The notes beneath the pieces are model-generated. The model did no database searches. It saw nothing but the letters and a program-made list of their open reading frames with translations, and was not told the origin of the DNA. Both the position numbers and the translations under genes were made by a program. From NCBI RefSeq assembly GCF_017876495.1, contig NZ_JAGIOB010000001.1, positions 1,736,001 to 1,800,000 of the forward strand: 64,000 nt of DNA, read 5' to 3'. Of the stretch, positions 51,210 through 59,546 are shown piece by piece. Each line of letters begins with the position of its first letter. The first letter of the stretch is position 1. This DNA is from Microlunatus capsulatus (GTDB lineage Bacteria; Actinomycetota; Actinomycetes; Propionibacteriales; Propionibacteriaceae).

Positions 51210-51259
51210 GACCCGCCGACGTCGTCGTCGCGGGTCGACGGAAGAACGTGTCGACCCGC
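51210..51259 (+). promoter_or_regulatory. Two mutually exclusive hairpins before rhaD
   Basis: GACCCGC (51210-51216) can pair with GCGGGTC (51230-51236); alternatively GCGGGTCGAC (51230-51239) pairs perfectly with GTCGACCCGC (51250-51259). Both share the middle strand, so only one can form. They lie in the 150-bp rhaI-rhaD gap. Confidence 0.45.
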
Positions 51260-51320
51260 TCCTCCTCCGTTCGGCGGCGCGCGGTCCGGCGCACCCGACC
51301 TCCAACCCTGGGAGACCTTG

Positions 51321-53354
51321 ATGAACGAGACCGTCGCCGACCTGATCGGCCGCTCCAACCGCCTCGGCGCGGACCCGAAGAACACCAACTACGCCGGCGG
51401 GAACACCTCCGCGAAGGGCACCGCGACCGATCCGGTCACCGGGGGGGACGTCGAGCTGCTGTGGGTCAAGGGCTCGGGCGGCGACCTCGGCACCCTGACC
51501 GAGCCGGGGCTGGCCGTGCTGCGGCTGGACCGGGTGCGGGCGCTGGCCGGGGTCTACCCGGGCGTGGAGCGCGAGGACGAGATGGTGGCGGCGTTCGACT
51601 ACTGCCGGCACGGCCTCGGCGGCGCCGCGCCCAGCATCGACACGGCGATGCACGCGCTGGTCGACGCGCCGCACGTCGACCACCTGCACCCCGACGCCGG
51701 GATCGCGCTGGCCACCGCGGCCGACGGCGAGGCCCTGACGCAGCAGATCTTCGGCGGCACCGTCGTCTGGGTGCCCTGGCGCCGGCCCGGCTTCCAGCTG
51801 GGCCTGGACATCGCGGCGATCCAGGCGGAGCACCCCGAGGCGATCGGCTGCATCCTCGGCGGGCACGGGATCACGGCCTGGGGCGAGACCTCCGCCGAGG
51901 CCGAGGAGCACAGCCTGCGTATCATCGACACCGCCGCCGCGTGGATCGCCGAGCACAGCCGGCCCGAGCCGTTCGGCCCGCCGCTGGAGGGCTACGGCCC
52001 GCTGCCGGCGGCCGAGCGCCGCGCGAAGGCGGCCGCGCTGGCGCCGACGCTGCGCGGGCTGGCCTCCCACGACAAGCCCGTCGTCGGCCACTTCACCGAC
52101 GCCGACGTGGTGCTGGACTTCCTCGCCGCGACCGAGCACCCGCGGCTCGCCGCGCTGGGCACCTCCTGCCCCGACCACTTCCTGCGCACCAAGGTGAAGC
52201 CGCTGGTCCTCGACCTGCCGGCCGACGCGTCCGTCGAGGACGGCCTCGCCCGGCTGCGCGAGCTGCACGCCGCCTACCGCGCGGACTACCAGGCCTACTA
52301 CGACCGGCACGCGACGCCGGACTCCCCCGCCCTCCGCGGCGCCGACCCGCTCGTCGTGCTGGTGCCCGGCGTCGGCATGTTCACCTACGGCAAGGACGCA
52401 CAGACCGCCCGGGTCGCCGGGGAGTTCTACGTCAACGCGATCAATGTCATGCGCGGCGCCGAGGGGATCTCCCACTACGCGCCCATCGACGAGGCGGAGA
52501 AGTTCCGGATCGAGTACTGGGCGCTGGAGGAGGCCAAGCTCGCGCGGATGCCCGCGCCGAAGCCGCTGGCCACCCGGATCGCCCTGGTCACCGGCGCCGC
52601 CTCGGGCATCGGGAAGGCCATCGCGACCCGGCTGGCCGCCGAGGGCGCCTGCGTCATCATCGCCGACCTCGACGCCGCGAAGGCCAGCGCCGCGGCCGCC
52701 GAGATGGGCTCGACCGACATCGCCGTCGGGGTGGCCGCCGACGTCACCGACGAGGCCGCCGTGCAGGCCGCCGTCGACGCCTGCCTGCTCGCCTTCGGCG
52801 GGCTCGACCTCGTGGTGAACAACGCCGGGCTGTCGCTGTCGAAGTCGCTGCTGGAGACCACCGTCGCCGACTGGGAGCTGCAGCACGCGGTGATGGCCAA
52901 GGGCTCGTTCCTCGTCGCCCGGGCCGCGGCCAAGGTGCTCATCGAGCAGGAGCTCGGCGGGGACGTCGTCTACATCAGCAGCAAGAACTCCGTCTTCGCC
53001 GGCCCGAACAACATCGCCTACTCCGCGACCAAGGCCGACCAGGCCCACCAGGTCCGGCTGCTGGCCGCCGAGCTGGGCGAGCACGGCGTCAAGGTCAACG
53101 GCATCAACCCCGACGGCGTCGTGCGCGGCTCGGGCATCTTCGCCGGCGGCTGGGGCGCCAAGCGCGCCGCCGTCTACGGGGTGCCCGAGGAGGAGCTGGG
53201 TGCCTTCTACGCCCAGCGGACGCTGCTCAAGCGCGAGGTGCTGCCCGAGCACGTGGCGAACGCGGTGTTCGTGCTGTGCTCGGCCGACCTCAGCCACACC
53301 ACCGGCCTGCACGTGCCCGTCGACGCCGGCGTCGCCGCCGCGTTCCTGCGGTGA
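51321..53354 (+). CDS. rhaD: Bifunctional rhamnulose-1-phosphate aldolase / L-lactaldehyde dehydrogenase
   Basis: A 677-aa fusion. N-terminal class II aldolase domain (about residues 1-400; PKNTNYAGGNTSAKG, VDHLHPDAGIALATA, GGHGITAWG) splits rhamnulose-1-phosphate into DHAP and lactaldehyde. The C-terminal SDR domain (from about 415; VTGAASGIGKAIA, NNAGLS, SKNSVFAGPNNIAYSATKADQ) oxidises lactaldehyde to lactate. ATG 51321 suits the GGGAGA site best; a TTG one codon earlier is also open. The stop overlaps the rhaB GTG. The pathway continues with LutABC encoded 8 kb away. Confidence 0.94.
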   Translation: MNETVADLIGRSNRLGADPKNTNYAGGNTSAKGTATDPVTGGDVELLWVKGSGGDLGTLTEPGLAVLRLDRVRALAGVYPGVEREDEMVAAFDYCRHGLGGAAPSIDTAMHALVDAPHVDHLHPDAGIALATAADGEALTQQIFGGTVVWVPWRRPGFQLGLDIAAIQAEHPEAIGCILGGHGITAWGETSAEAEEHSLRIIDTAAAWIAEHSRPEPFGPPLEGYGPLPAAERRAKAAALAPTLRGLASHDKPVVGHFTDADVVLDFLAATEHPRLAALGTSCPDHFLRTKVKPLVLDLPADASVEDGLARLRELHAAYRADYQAYYDRHATPDSPALRGADPLVVLVPGVGMFTYGKDAQTARVAGEFYVNAINVMRGAEGISHYAPIDEAEKFRIEYWALEEAKLARMPAPKPLATRIALVTGAASGIGKAIATRLAAEGACVIIADLDAAKASAAAAEMGSTDIAVGVAADVTDEAAVQAAVDACLLAFGGLDLVVNNAGLSLSKSLLETTVADWELQHAVMAKGSFLVARAAAKVLIEQELGGDVVYISSKNSVFAGPNNIAYSATKADQAHQVRLLAAELGEHGVKVNGINPDGVVRGSGIFAGGWGAKRAAVYGVPEEELGAFYAQRTLLKREVLPEHVANAVFVLCSADLSHTTGLHVPVDAGVAAAFLR

Positions 53355-54802
53355 CCGCTCCCGCGCGCCCCGGGGCCGACGGAGCGGTCTTCGGCGCCGT
53401 CGACATCGGCGCGTCCAGCGGCCGGGTGGTCGCCGGGGTCCTCGACGACGACGGGCTGCACCTCGAGGTCGTGCACCGGTTCGCCAACGGCGCCGTCGAG
53501 GTCGACGGGCACCTTCGCTGGGACCTCACGGGCCTGTTCGCCGAGGTGCTGACCGGGCTGACGGCGCTGGCCGCCCGCCACCCGGGCGTCCGCAGCGTCG
53601 GCATCGACACCTGGGCGGTCGACTACGGCCTGCTGGGGTCCGACGGCGCCCTGCTGGCCGAGCCGGTCGCCTACCGCGACGGCCGCACCGCGTCCGTCGT
53701 CGACCTCGTGCACCGCCGCGTCGACCCGGCCCGGCTGTACGCCGTCACCGGCCTGCAGTTCCTGCCCTTCAACACCCTCTACCAGCTCTCGGCCGAGCGC
53801 GAGGGCCCGCTGTGGCCGCGGGTGGCGCAGGCCCTGCTGCTGCCCGACCTGCTGGCCTGCTGGCTGACCGGCGAGCGCCGCACCGAGGCGACGAACGCCT
53901 CCACCACCGGGCTGCTGGACGCCACCACCCGGACCTGGTCGACCGAGCTGCTCGAGGCGCTCGGCCTGCCGCTGGACCTCTTCCCCCCGCTCATCCAGCC
54001 CGGGGAGACCCTCGGCCCGCTGCTGCCCGACGTGGCCCGGCGGACCGGCCTGGACCCGACGACGACGGTGGTCGCCGTCGGCTCCCACGACACCGCCTCC
54101 GCCGTCGTCGGCGTGCCGGCCGAGGACCGGGCCTTCGCCTACGTCTCCTCCGGCACCTGGTCGCTGGTGGGCCTCGAGCTCGACGCGCCGGTGCTGACGC
54201 CGCAGAGCCGTGCGGCGAACTTCACCAACGAGGGCGGGGTCGACGGCCGCACCCGCTACCTGCGCAACGAGGGCGGCCTGTGGCTGCTGCAGGAGAGCCT
54301 GCGGCACTGGGCCGAGGAGGGCCCGGCCCCCGACCAGGACGCGCTGCTGGCCGCGGCCGCCGCGCTGCCGGCCGGCGGGCCCGTCTTCGACGTCGACGCC
54401 CCCGACCTCATCGCCCCGGGCGACATGCCCCGCCGCATCGCCCGCGCGGTGCAGGCGGCCGGCGGCACCGCACCGCCGACGCGGGCCGCGCTGGTGCGGG
54501 CCGTGCTCGACTCGCTGGCCGTCGCCTACGCCCGCACCACCGCCGAGGCCGAGGCCCTGTCCGGGCAGCGGGCCGCGGTGGTGCACCTCGTCGGCGGCGG
54601 CAGCCGGAACGCCCTGCTGTGCCAGCTCACCGCCGACCTGTCGGGCCGCACCGTGCTGTCCGGACCGGTCGAGGCCACCGCGCTGGGCAACCTCGCGGTG
54701 CAGGCCCGGGCAGCCGGCCTGCTGCCCGCCGACCTCGGGGCGCTCCGCCGCACGCTGCGCGCCGGCCTGGCGCTGGAGACCTACGTGCCGAGCGGCTCGT
54801 GA
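53351..54802 (+). CDS. rhaB: Rhamnulokinase
   Basis: A 483-aa FGGY-family sugar kinase phosphorylating L-rhamnulose. ATP/phosphate motifs: AVDIGASSGRVVAGVL, VGSHDTASAVVGVP, YVSSGTWSLVG and VHLVGGGSRNALLCQLTADLSGR. RhaB-like substrate region GIDTWAVDYGLLGSDG. GTG 53351 overlaps the rhaD stop (GTGA). Order isomerase-aldolase-kinase completes the pathway. Confidence 0.94.
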   Translation: MTAPARPGADGAVFGAVDIGASSGRVVAGVLDDDGLHLEVVHRFANGAVEVDGHLRWDLTGLFAEVLTGLTALAARHPGVRSVGIDTWAVDYGLLGSDGALLAEPVAYRDGRTASVVDLVHRRVDPARLYAVTGLQFLPFNTLYQLSAEREGPLWPRVAQALLLPDLLACWLTGERRTEATNASTTGLLDATTRTWSTELLEALGLPLDLFPPLIQPGETLGPLLPDVARRTGLDPTTTVVAVGSHDTASAVVGVPAEDRAFAYVSSGTWSLVGLELDAPVLTPQSRAANFTNEGGVDGRTRYLRNEGGLWLLQESLRHWAEEGPAPDQDALLAAAAALPAGGPVFDVDAPDLIAPGDMPRRIARAVQAAGGTAPPTRAALVRAVLDSLAVAYARTTAEAEALSGQRAAVVHLVGGGSRNALLCQLTADLSGRTVLSGPVEATALGNLAVQARAAGLLPADLGALRRTLRAGLALETYVPSGS

Positions 54803-54827
54803 GCCGGACCGCTAGCCTGAGCCGTCG

Positions 54828-54878
54828 GTGACCAGCAGGCCCGGCGGGCGTCCGGCCCCCGTGCACGTCGGAGGGTAG
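54828..54878 (+). CDS. Possible 16-aa upstream ORF before the LacI regulator
   Basis: GTG 54828 lies 9 nt after TAGCCT (54813-54818), near the expected transcript 5' end. It reads VTSRPGGRPAPVHVGG and stops 4 nt before the regulator's GTG; its last codons contain the regulator's ribosome site GGAGGGTAGGAG. It may just be leader sequence. Confidence 0.3.
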   Translation: MTSRPGGRPAPVHVGG

Positions 54879-54882
54879 GAGA

Positions 54883-55941
54883 GTGTCCCGCGTGGCGCGC
54901 AAGGCCTCGATCAGCATGAAGGACGTCGCCGCCCTGGCGGGTGTGTCGCTGGGCACGGTGTCCAACGTCGTCAACTCCCCCGCGCTGGTCAGCCCGGCCA
55001 CCCGCGAACGCGTCGAGACCGCCATCGCCAAGCTGGGCTGGGTGCCCAACGAGTCGGCCCGCCAGCTGCGGGCCGGCCGCAGCAGCGCCGTCGGGCTCGT
55101 CGTCATGGACATCGCCAACCCGTTCTTCACCGACGTCCTGCGCGGCGTCGAGGACCACGTGCTGGAGCGCGGCTACTCCGTCCAGGTGGGCAACAGCGCC
55201 TCCCAGCCCCAGCGCGAGGACGACCAGCTGCGGCTCTTCGAGCAGCAGCGGGTCCGCGGGGTGCTCTGCGCGCCGATCTGGGGGGTCAACCAGCGGGTCG
55301 AGGACCTGCGCCGCCGCGGCATCCCCGTGGTCCTGGTGGACCGCGCCCCCGAGGAGTCGGGCTTCTGCTCGGTCTCGGTCGACGACGTCGAGGGCGGCCG
55401 GCTGGCTGTGGACCACCTCGTCCGGCTCGGCCACCGGCGGATCGCGCTGGTCGGCGGTCCCGGACGGCTGCAGCAGATCCGCGACCGCCGGCTGGGTGCC
55501 GACCTGGCCCGGGCCGAGCACGGCGACGTGGTCGACCTGCTGACCCTGTCCACCAGCGGCCTGGACACCACCGCCGGCGTGCTCGCCGCCGACGAGCTCG
55601 CGGCCCTGCCCGACCGGGAGCGCCCGACGGCGGCCTTCGCGGCCAACGACCTGCTGGCCATCGGCCTGCTGCAGGGATTCGTCACCCACGGGATGCGGGT
55701 GCCCGAGGACATGGCGCTGATCGGCTACGACGACATCAGCTTCGCCGCGGCCGCCGCCGTCCCGCTCTCCTCGGTCCGCCAGCCGCGCGTCGACCTCGGC
55801 CGGCGGGCCGCCGAGCTGCTCTTCGAGGAGATCGAGGCCGACGACGAAGACCGGCCGCACGAGCACCAGGCCGTCCGCTTCACCCCGACGCTCGTGGTGC
55901 GCCGCTCCACCGCTGGGCCGGGCCCCCAGCGCCACGGCTGA
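54883..55941 (+). CDS. LacI-family transcriptional regulator of rhamnose genes
   Basis: A 352-aa repressor. N-terminal helix-turn-helix SMKDVAALAGVSLGTVSNVVNSPALVSPATRERVETAI and hinge helix GWVPNESARQLRAGRS, then the periplasmic-binding-like sugar domain (IANPFFTDVLRGVEDHV; FAANDLLAIGLLQGF; IGYDDISFAAAAAVPLSSV). GTG 54883 follows GGAGGGTAGGAG. It adjoins rhaB, and TGAAACG operators occur at the transporter, rhamnosidase and rhaI promoters but not at its own. Effector probably L-rhamnose or rhamnulose (inferred). Confidence 0.92.
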   Translation: MSRVARKASISMKDVAALAGVSLGTVSNVVNSPALVSPATRERVETAIAKLGWVPNESARQLRAGRSSAVGLVVMDIANPFFTDVLRGVEDHVLERGYSVQVGNSASQPQREDDQLRLFEQQRVRGVLCAPIWGVNQRVEDLRRRGIPVVLVDRAPEESGFCSVSVDDVEGGRLAVDHLVRLGHRRIALVGGPGRLQQIRDRRLGADLARAEHGDVVDLLTLSTSGLDTTAGVLAADELAALPDRERPTAAFAANDLLAIGLLQGFVTHGMRVPEDMALIGYDDISFAAAAAVPLSSVRQPRVDLGRRAAELLFEEIEADDEDRPHEHQAVRFTPTLVVRRSTAGPGPQRHG

Positions 55942-55946
55942 CCCCG

Positions 55947-55967
55947 GGCCGGTGCCGCGCACCGGCC
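55947..55967 (+). terminator. Terminator after the LacI-family gene
   Basis: GGCCGGTG (55947-55954) and CACCGGCC (55960-55967): perfect 8-bp stem, 5-nt loop, 5 nt after the stop. Confidence 0.75.
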
Positions 55968-56037
55968 GCCCACCTGCGAGGATCCTGCCCTCGCCCCCGC
56001 GAACCGTCGTCCGTCGTCACCCCTCCGAGGAGCCCTC

Positions 56038-56337
56038 GTGTTCGCCCTGGTCGTCCGATTCAACCTGACCGACGAGACCGCCGCCGACCGCTTCGACGCC
56101 CTGGTCGCCGACCTGCTGCCGCAGATCGCCGCGCACGAGCCCGGCACCCTGACCTACGCGGTCCACACGGTCCACGACGCGCCCACCTCGCGCGTCTTCT
56201 ACGAGTGCTACCGCGACCGCGACGCGTTCGAGGAGCACGAGCGGCAGCCGCACACCGCGCACTTCCTGCAGGAGAAGGACGCCCTGCTGGCCGACGCGCG
56301 GGTGGAGTTCCTCACCCCCACCGGTAGCGGCACCTGA
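56038..56337 (+). CDS. Antibiotic biosynthesis monooxygenase (ABM) domain protein
   Basis: A 99-aa dimeric ferredoxin-like barrel protein: FALVVRFNLTDETAADRFDALVADLLPQIAAHEPGTLTYAVHTV ... RVFYECYRDRDAFEEHERQPHTAHFL. The HE and H (EEHERQPHTAHF) pattern matches YgiN-like quinol monooxygenases, which oxidise menaquinol/quinol-type substrates without cofactors. GAGGAG precedes GTG 56038. Isolated gene. Confidence 0.88.
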   Translation: MFALVVRFNLTDETAADRFDALVADLLPQIAAHEPGTLTYAVHTVHDAPTSRVFYECYRDRDAFEEHERQPHTAHFLQEKDALLADARVEFLTPTGSGT

Positions 56338-56360
56338 GCCACCGGTCCGGGGACGACGAC

Positions 56361-56418
56361 GCCCCCTGAGCTCCCCACCGCGCCCGCGGGTGCGGGGACG
56401 ACGGGGAGCGCAGGGGGC
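56361..56418. terminator. Long hairpin between convergent genes
   Basis: GCCCCCTG and GCTCCCC (56361-56376, one unpaired A between) pair with GGGGAGC and CAGGGGGC (56403-56418). 15 pairs with one internal mismatch, lying between the ABM gene and the minus-strand unknown pair. Confidence 0.75.
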
Positions 56419-56454
56419 GGAGCCCGGGCGGGACGGGACGGACCGGGCACCGGC

Positions 56455-56943
56455 TCAGCGCCGGCGGCGGACCACCCGGCGGCCGAGCTGGCGCAGCGTG
56501 ACGGCGACCCGCCGGCGACGCGTGCGCTGCCGGTCGGTGACCGCCGGCAGCACGGCCGAGGGCGGCAGGGCGACCTCGAAGACCCGCGGGCCGCGCAGCG
56601 AGCGGGCGACCGCGCGCGGTGAGACCAGCTCGATCCGCGCGCTGCGGGTGGCCGGCCACTGCCACCACGGCGCGGCGACCCCGGCCCCGAGCCGGACCAG
56701 GGGTCCGTCGGGGCCGTTCACGTGCAGGGTCAGGCCGAGGTCGTCCAGCCGCTCGGCCAGCGGACGCACCAGGGGGCGCGTCGACGTGCCCCCCAGCGAG
56801 GGCATCGGCGAGAAGCTGACCGTGACGTCGCGGCCGCCGTCGGCCTCCACCCGACCCGTGACCCGGGTCGGGCGGGCCGGGTCGCCCGGCACGTCGACGG
56901 TGAACGTCAGGTCAGCCCTGACGTGGAGCTGCTCGCCCCTCAT
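56455..56943 (-). CDS. Conserved-looking hypothetical protein with basic C-terminus
   Basis: A 162-aa protein of unknown family. It starts MRGEQLHVRADLTFTVDVPGDP, with beta-strand-rich alternating patterns (VTGRVEADGGRDVTVSFSPMP; GLTLHVNGPDGPLVRLGAG), then WWQWPATRSARIELVSPRAVARSL and a strongly Arg-rich last 25 residues. No signal peptide or helix. Codon third positions are strongly GC, supporting a real gene. It follows the 74-aa gene by 19 nt on the same strand, so the two probably form a module. Confidence 0.6.
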   Translation of the reverse strand: MRGEQLHVRADLTFTVDVPGDPARPTRVTGRVEADGGRDVTVSFSPMPSLGGTSTRPLVRPLAERLDDLGLTLHVNGPDGPLVRLGAGVAAPWWQWPATRSARIELVSPRAVARSLRGPRVFEVALPPSAVLPAVTDRQRTRRRRVAVTLRQLGRRVVRRRR

Positions 56944-56962
56944 CGCGGACGTGGCGCTCCGG

Positions 56963-57187
56963 TCAGGACGCGTCGTCGCTGGTGGTGATCTGGAGCGTGC
57001 CGTCGAGCTTCCAGGTCGCCCGGGGCGCGTCGGCACCCGTGTCGCGCGGGACCTCGACCGTCATGTCGATGAGCTTGTAGTTGATGGCGGCCCCGCGCCC
57101 GGTCAGGTAGGACCACATCTCCTTGCCGAGCTGGGTCCAGCTCTGCGGCTCCTGGCCGTCGGTGCCTTCGGTCGGCTGAGAGGTCAT
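56963..57187 (-). CDS. Small hypothetical protein
   Basis: A 74-aa acidic protein, MTSQPTEGTDGQEPQSW ... ending KLDGTLQITTSDDAS. The centre LGKEMWSYLTGRGAAINYKLIDMTVEVPRD is well ordered-looking; the ends are polar. ATG 57187 follows a GAGGAGA site. No known domain recognised. Co-directional with the 162-aa gene. Confidence 0.6.
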   Translation of the reverse strand: MTSQPTEGTDGQEPQSWTQLGKEMWSYLTGRGAAINYKLIDMTVEVPRDTGADAPRATWKLDGTLQITTSDDAS

Positions 57188-57207
57188 GGGTGTCTCCTCG
57201 GGTGTTC

Positions 57208-57231
57208 AGAGGTCCGCAGACGCGGACGACT
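57208..57231 (-). terminator. Probable terminator of the rpiB-containing unit
   Basis: GTCCGC (57212-57217) and GCGGAC (57222-57227) around AGAC, extended by CAGAG/CTCTG with a small bulge. Located about 65 nt after the rpiB stop on the minus strand. Confidence 0.5.
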
Positions 57232-57293
57232 CTGCTTCCCGGCACGGGCCGCCGCCGGATGCACGGACGGCCGGGGTCACCCGCCCGCCATGC

Positions 57294-57758
57294 TCAGCAG
57301 CCCTCGTACGCCGTGATCTCGGCGACCTTGGCGCCCGAGGGGGTGCTCGGGTCGAAGACGTAGCCGATCCACTCCTTGGCCAGCCGGCGCGCCAGCTGCA
57401 GGCCGATGACCCGCTGGCCCAGCGTCAGCACCTGGCAGTCGTTGGACAGGATCGAGCGCTCGACGCTGAAGGAGTCGTGGGCGACGGTGGCGCGGATGCC
57501 GGGCACCTTGTTGGCGGCGATGGCCACCCCGATGCCGGTGCCGCAGAAGAGGATCGCGCGGTCGGCCTCGCCGGCCCGGATCTTCTCGCCGGCGGCGATG
57601 GCGACCGACGGGTAGGAGCCGCCGTCGAGGTCGCCGGCGTGCACGCCGAGGTCGCTCACCTCGACGCGGTCGTCGGCCTGCAGGTCGGCGAGGATGGCGT
57701 CCTTGTAGTCGAAGCCGGCGCTGTCGCTGCCGACCAGCAGGCGGATCTTGTCACTCAT
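57294..57758 (-). CDS. RpiB/LacAB-family sugar-phosphate isomerase (possible tetrose-phosphate isomerase)
   Basis: A 154-aa RpiB-family isomerase. The catalytic Cys is present in LFCGTGIGVAIAANKVPGIRAT and AHDSFSVERSILSNDCQVLTLGQRV is typical. In the N-terminal loop, the usual DHAG of ribose-5-phosphate isomerases is DSAG (LVGSDSAGFDYK). Such departures occur in RpiB paralogues acting on erythrulose 4-phosphate (EryI/DerI). It ends a cassette with a DhaK-type kinase and a CUT2 importer, so a tetritol pathway is favoured over the pentose phosphate role. Confidence 0.85.
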   Translation of the reverse strand: MSDKIRLLVGSDSAGFDYKDAILADLQADDRVEVSDLGVHAGDLDGGSYPSVAIAAGEKIRAGEADRAILFCGTGIGVAIAANKVPGIRATVAHDSFSVERSILSNDCQVLTLGQRVIGLQLARRLAKEWIGYVFDPSTPSGAKVAEITAYEGC

Positions 57759-57791
57759 GGTCGTGGTCTCTCTGTGGTGGGGGAACGGGGG

Positions 57792-59519
57792 TCAGCTCGC
57801 GGGACGGAGGTCGTCCAGGACAACGCCGACGGCGCTCACGATCATCCCCAGCGACACGGCACCGGGGTCGGGCGTGCCGACGCTGCGCTCGGCCAGCGGG
57901 CGGGCCCGGCCGATCCGCGGGGTGAGGGCGGCGGTCTCGTCGGCGGCCCGGACGGCGACCTCCGCGGCCGCGCGCCAGGCCGGGCCCAGCGCGGCGCCGC
58001 CGCGCACCTCGGCCTCCAGGGCGTCGACGAAGGGGAAGAGCGCGTCGAGCATCGTCTTGTCGCCCGGCTCGGCCTTGCTGAAGGTCTGCAGCTTCTGCAC
58101 CGCGGACCGGACGGCCTCGACGGCGCGCGCGGTGGTCACGGGCTCGGTGTTGCCGAGGCCCTGGCCGACGCCGTCCAGCAGCACGCCCCAGAGGATGCCG
58201 CTGGTGCCGCCGGCCCGGTCGCCGAAGGCCGCGCCGGCCGCGCTCAGCACCGTCTGCACGCCGCCCTGCGTCGCCTCCGCCGCCTCGGTGGCCGCGGTGG
58301 CGCCCCGGGACATGCCGATGCCGTGGTCGCCGTCGCCGGCCACGGCGTCCAGCTGGCCCAGCTGCTCCTTGTGCTCCTCCACGGTGGCGTGCAGCGCGGC
58401 GACCGCGCGCCGGGCCACGGCGGCGGCGGCGACCGAGGCCTCGCTGGCCTCCTCGGCCGCGGCCGCGTCGTCCTCGGGGACCTCGCGCCGGACCGGCCGG
58501 GTGCGCTGGGTGGCGACGGCGTTGCCGCGCTTGAAGGCCGGGGTGTCGGCGGGCGCGGTCCAGAAGGTCTCCAGCTCCTCGTCCAGCCAGGTGACCGAGA
58601 GCGAGCAGCCGGCCATGTCCAGGCTCGTCACCAGCTCGCCCACCTCCGGGGCGACCAGCTCGACGCCGGCATCGGCCAGCAGCGCGGCGACGTCGCCGAA
58701 CAGCACGAAGAGCTCCTCGTACTTGGTGGCGCCCAGGCCGTTGAGCAGGACGGCGGCGCGCCCGCTGACGCCCTCGGGGCGCTCGGCCAGCACGCGCTCG
58801 ACCAGCTGCGCGGCCAGCTCGCTGGCCGGCATCCAGGGGGCGGAGCTGATCCCGGGCTCGCCGTGGATGCCCAGCCCGAAGTCCATCTGGCCGGGCTCGA
58901 CGTGGAACAGCGGGGCGTCGGCACCCGGCATGGTGCAGCCGTCGAAGGCGACGCCGAAGGAGAAGGTGGCCGCATTGGCGGCGCGCATCACGCGCTCGAC
59001 GCCGTCGAGGTCCAGACCGGCCTCGGCGGCGGCCCCGCCGATCTTGTAGACGGTGAAGGTGCCGGCGATGCCGCGCCGCTTCTCGGGCTCCTCGGCGGGG
59101 CCGGAGGCGATGTCGTCGGTGACGAAGACGATCCGGGTGTCGATGCCGTCGGCCCGCAGCCGGTCGGCGGCGACGGCGAAGTTCAGCCGGTCGCCGGCGT
59201 AGTTGCCGAAGGAGAGCACGACGCCGGCACCGCCGTCGGCGGCCCGGCCGATCCGGTAGACCTGCTCGGCCGAGGGCGAGGCGAAGAGGTCGCCCAGCAC
59301 GGCGGCGTCGGCGAAGCCGGTGCCGACCACGCCGTTGTAGGAGGGGTAGTGGCCCGAGCCGCCGCCGATCAGCAGGCTGACCTTGCCCTCGCCCGGGCCG
59401 CCGGCGCGGACGAAGCCGGACGCGCCCTCCACGCGCTCGACGTGGGCCGGGTACGCGGCGGCGAAGCCCCGCAGGATCTGGTCCTTGAACGCGGCGGGGT
59501 CGTTGTGCACGTGGGTCAT
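57792..59519 (-). CDS. Fused DhaK-DhaL dihydroxyacetone-kinase family protein (possible erythrulose kinase)
   Basis: A 575-aa ATP-dependent kinase. DhaK domain (about residues 1-330): LLIGGGSGHYPSYNGVVGTGFADAAVLGDLFASP and GLGIHGEPG, whose His binds the ketose covalently. DhaL domain (about 370-575): DAVAGDGDHGIGMSRGATAA (Mg/ATP aspartates) and GGTSGILWGVLLDGVGQGLG. Charged linker between. AGGAGG precedes ATG 59519. LerK/DerK erythrulose kinases of M. smegmatis have this architecture. With an RpiB-type gene 33 bp downstream, a four-carbon ketose is a likelier substrate than dihydroxyacetone. Confidence 0.9.
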   Translation of the reverse strand: MTHVHNDPAAFKDQILRGFAAAYPAHVERVEGASGFVRAGGPGEGKVSLLIGGGSGHYPSYNGVVGTGFADAAVLGDLFASPSAEQVYRIGRAADGGAGVVLSFGNYAGDRLNFAVAADRLRADGIDTRIVFVTDDIASGPAEEPEKRRGIAGTFTVYKIGGAAAEAGLDLDGVERVMRAANAATFSFGVAFDGCTMPGADAPLFHVEPGQMDFGLGIHGEPGISSAPWMPASELAAQLVERVLAERPEGVSGRAAVLLNGLGATKYEELFVLFGDVAALLADAGVELVAPEVGELVTSLDMAGCSLSVTWLDEELETFWTAPADTPAFKRGNAVATQRTRPVRREVPEDDAAAAEEASEASVAAAAVARRAVAALHATVEEHKEQLGQLDAVAGDGDHGIGMSRGATAATEAAEATQGGVQTVLSAAGAAFGDRAGGTSGILWGVLLDGVGQGLGNTEPVTTARAVEAVRSAVQKLQTFSKAEPGDKTMLDALFPFVDALEAEVRGGAALGPAWRAAAEVAVRAADETAALTPRIGRARPLAERSVGTPDPGAVSLGMIVSAVGVVLDDLRPAS

Positions 59520-59546
59520 GGCGCCTCCTGGCTGTCCGGTCCGCCG

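Noticed and set aside
49857-53312. A minus-strand open frame of over 1100 codons across the rha genes
   Set aside because: Antisense to rhaI and rhaD, whose products have clear motifs; low-complexity translation only.
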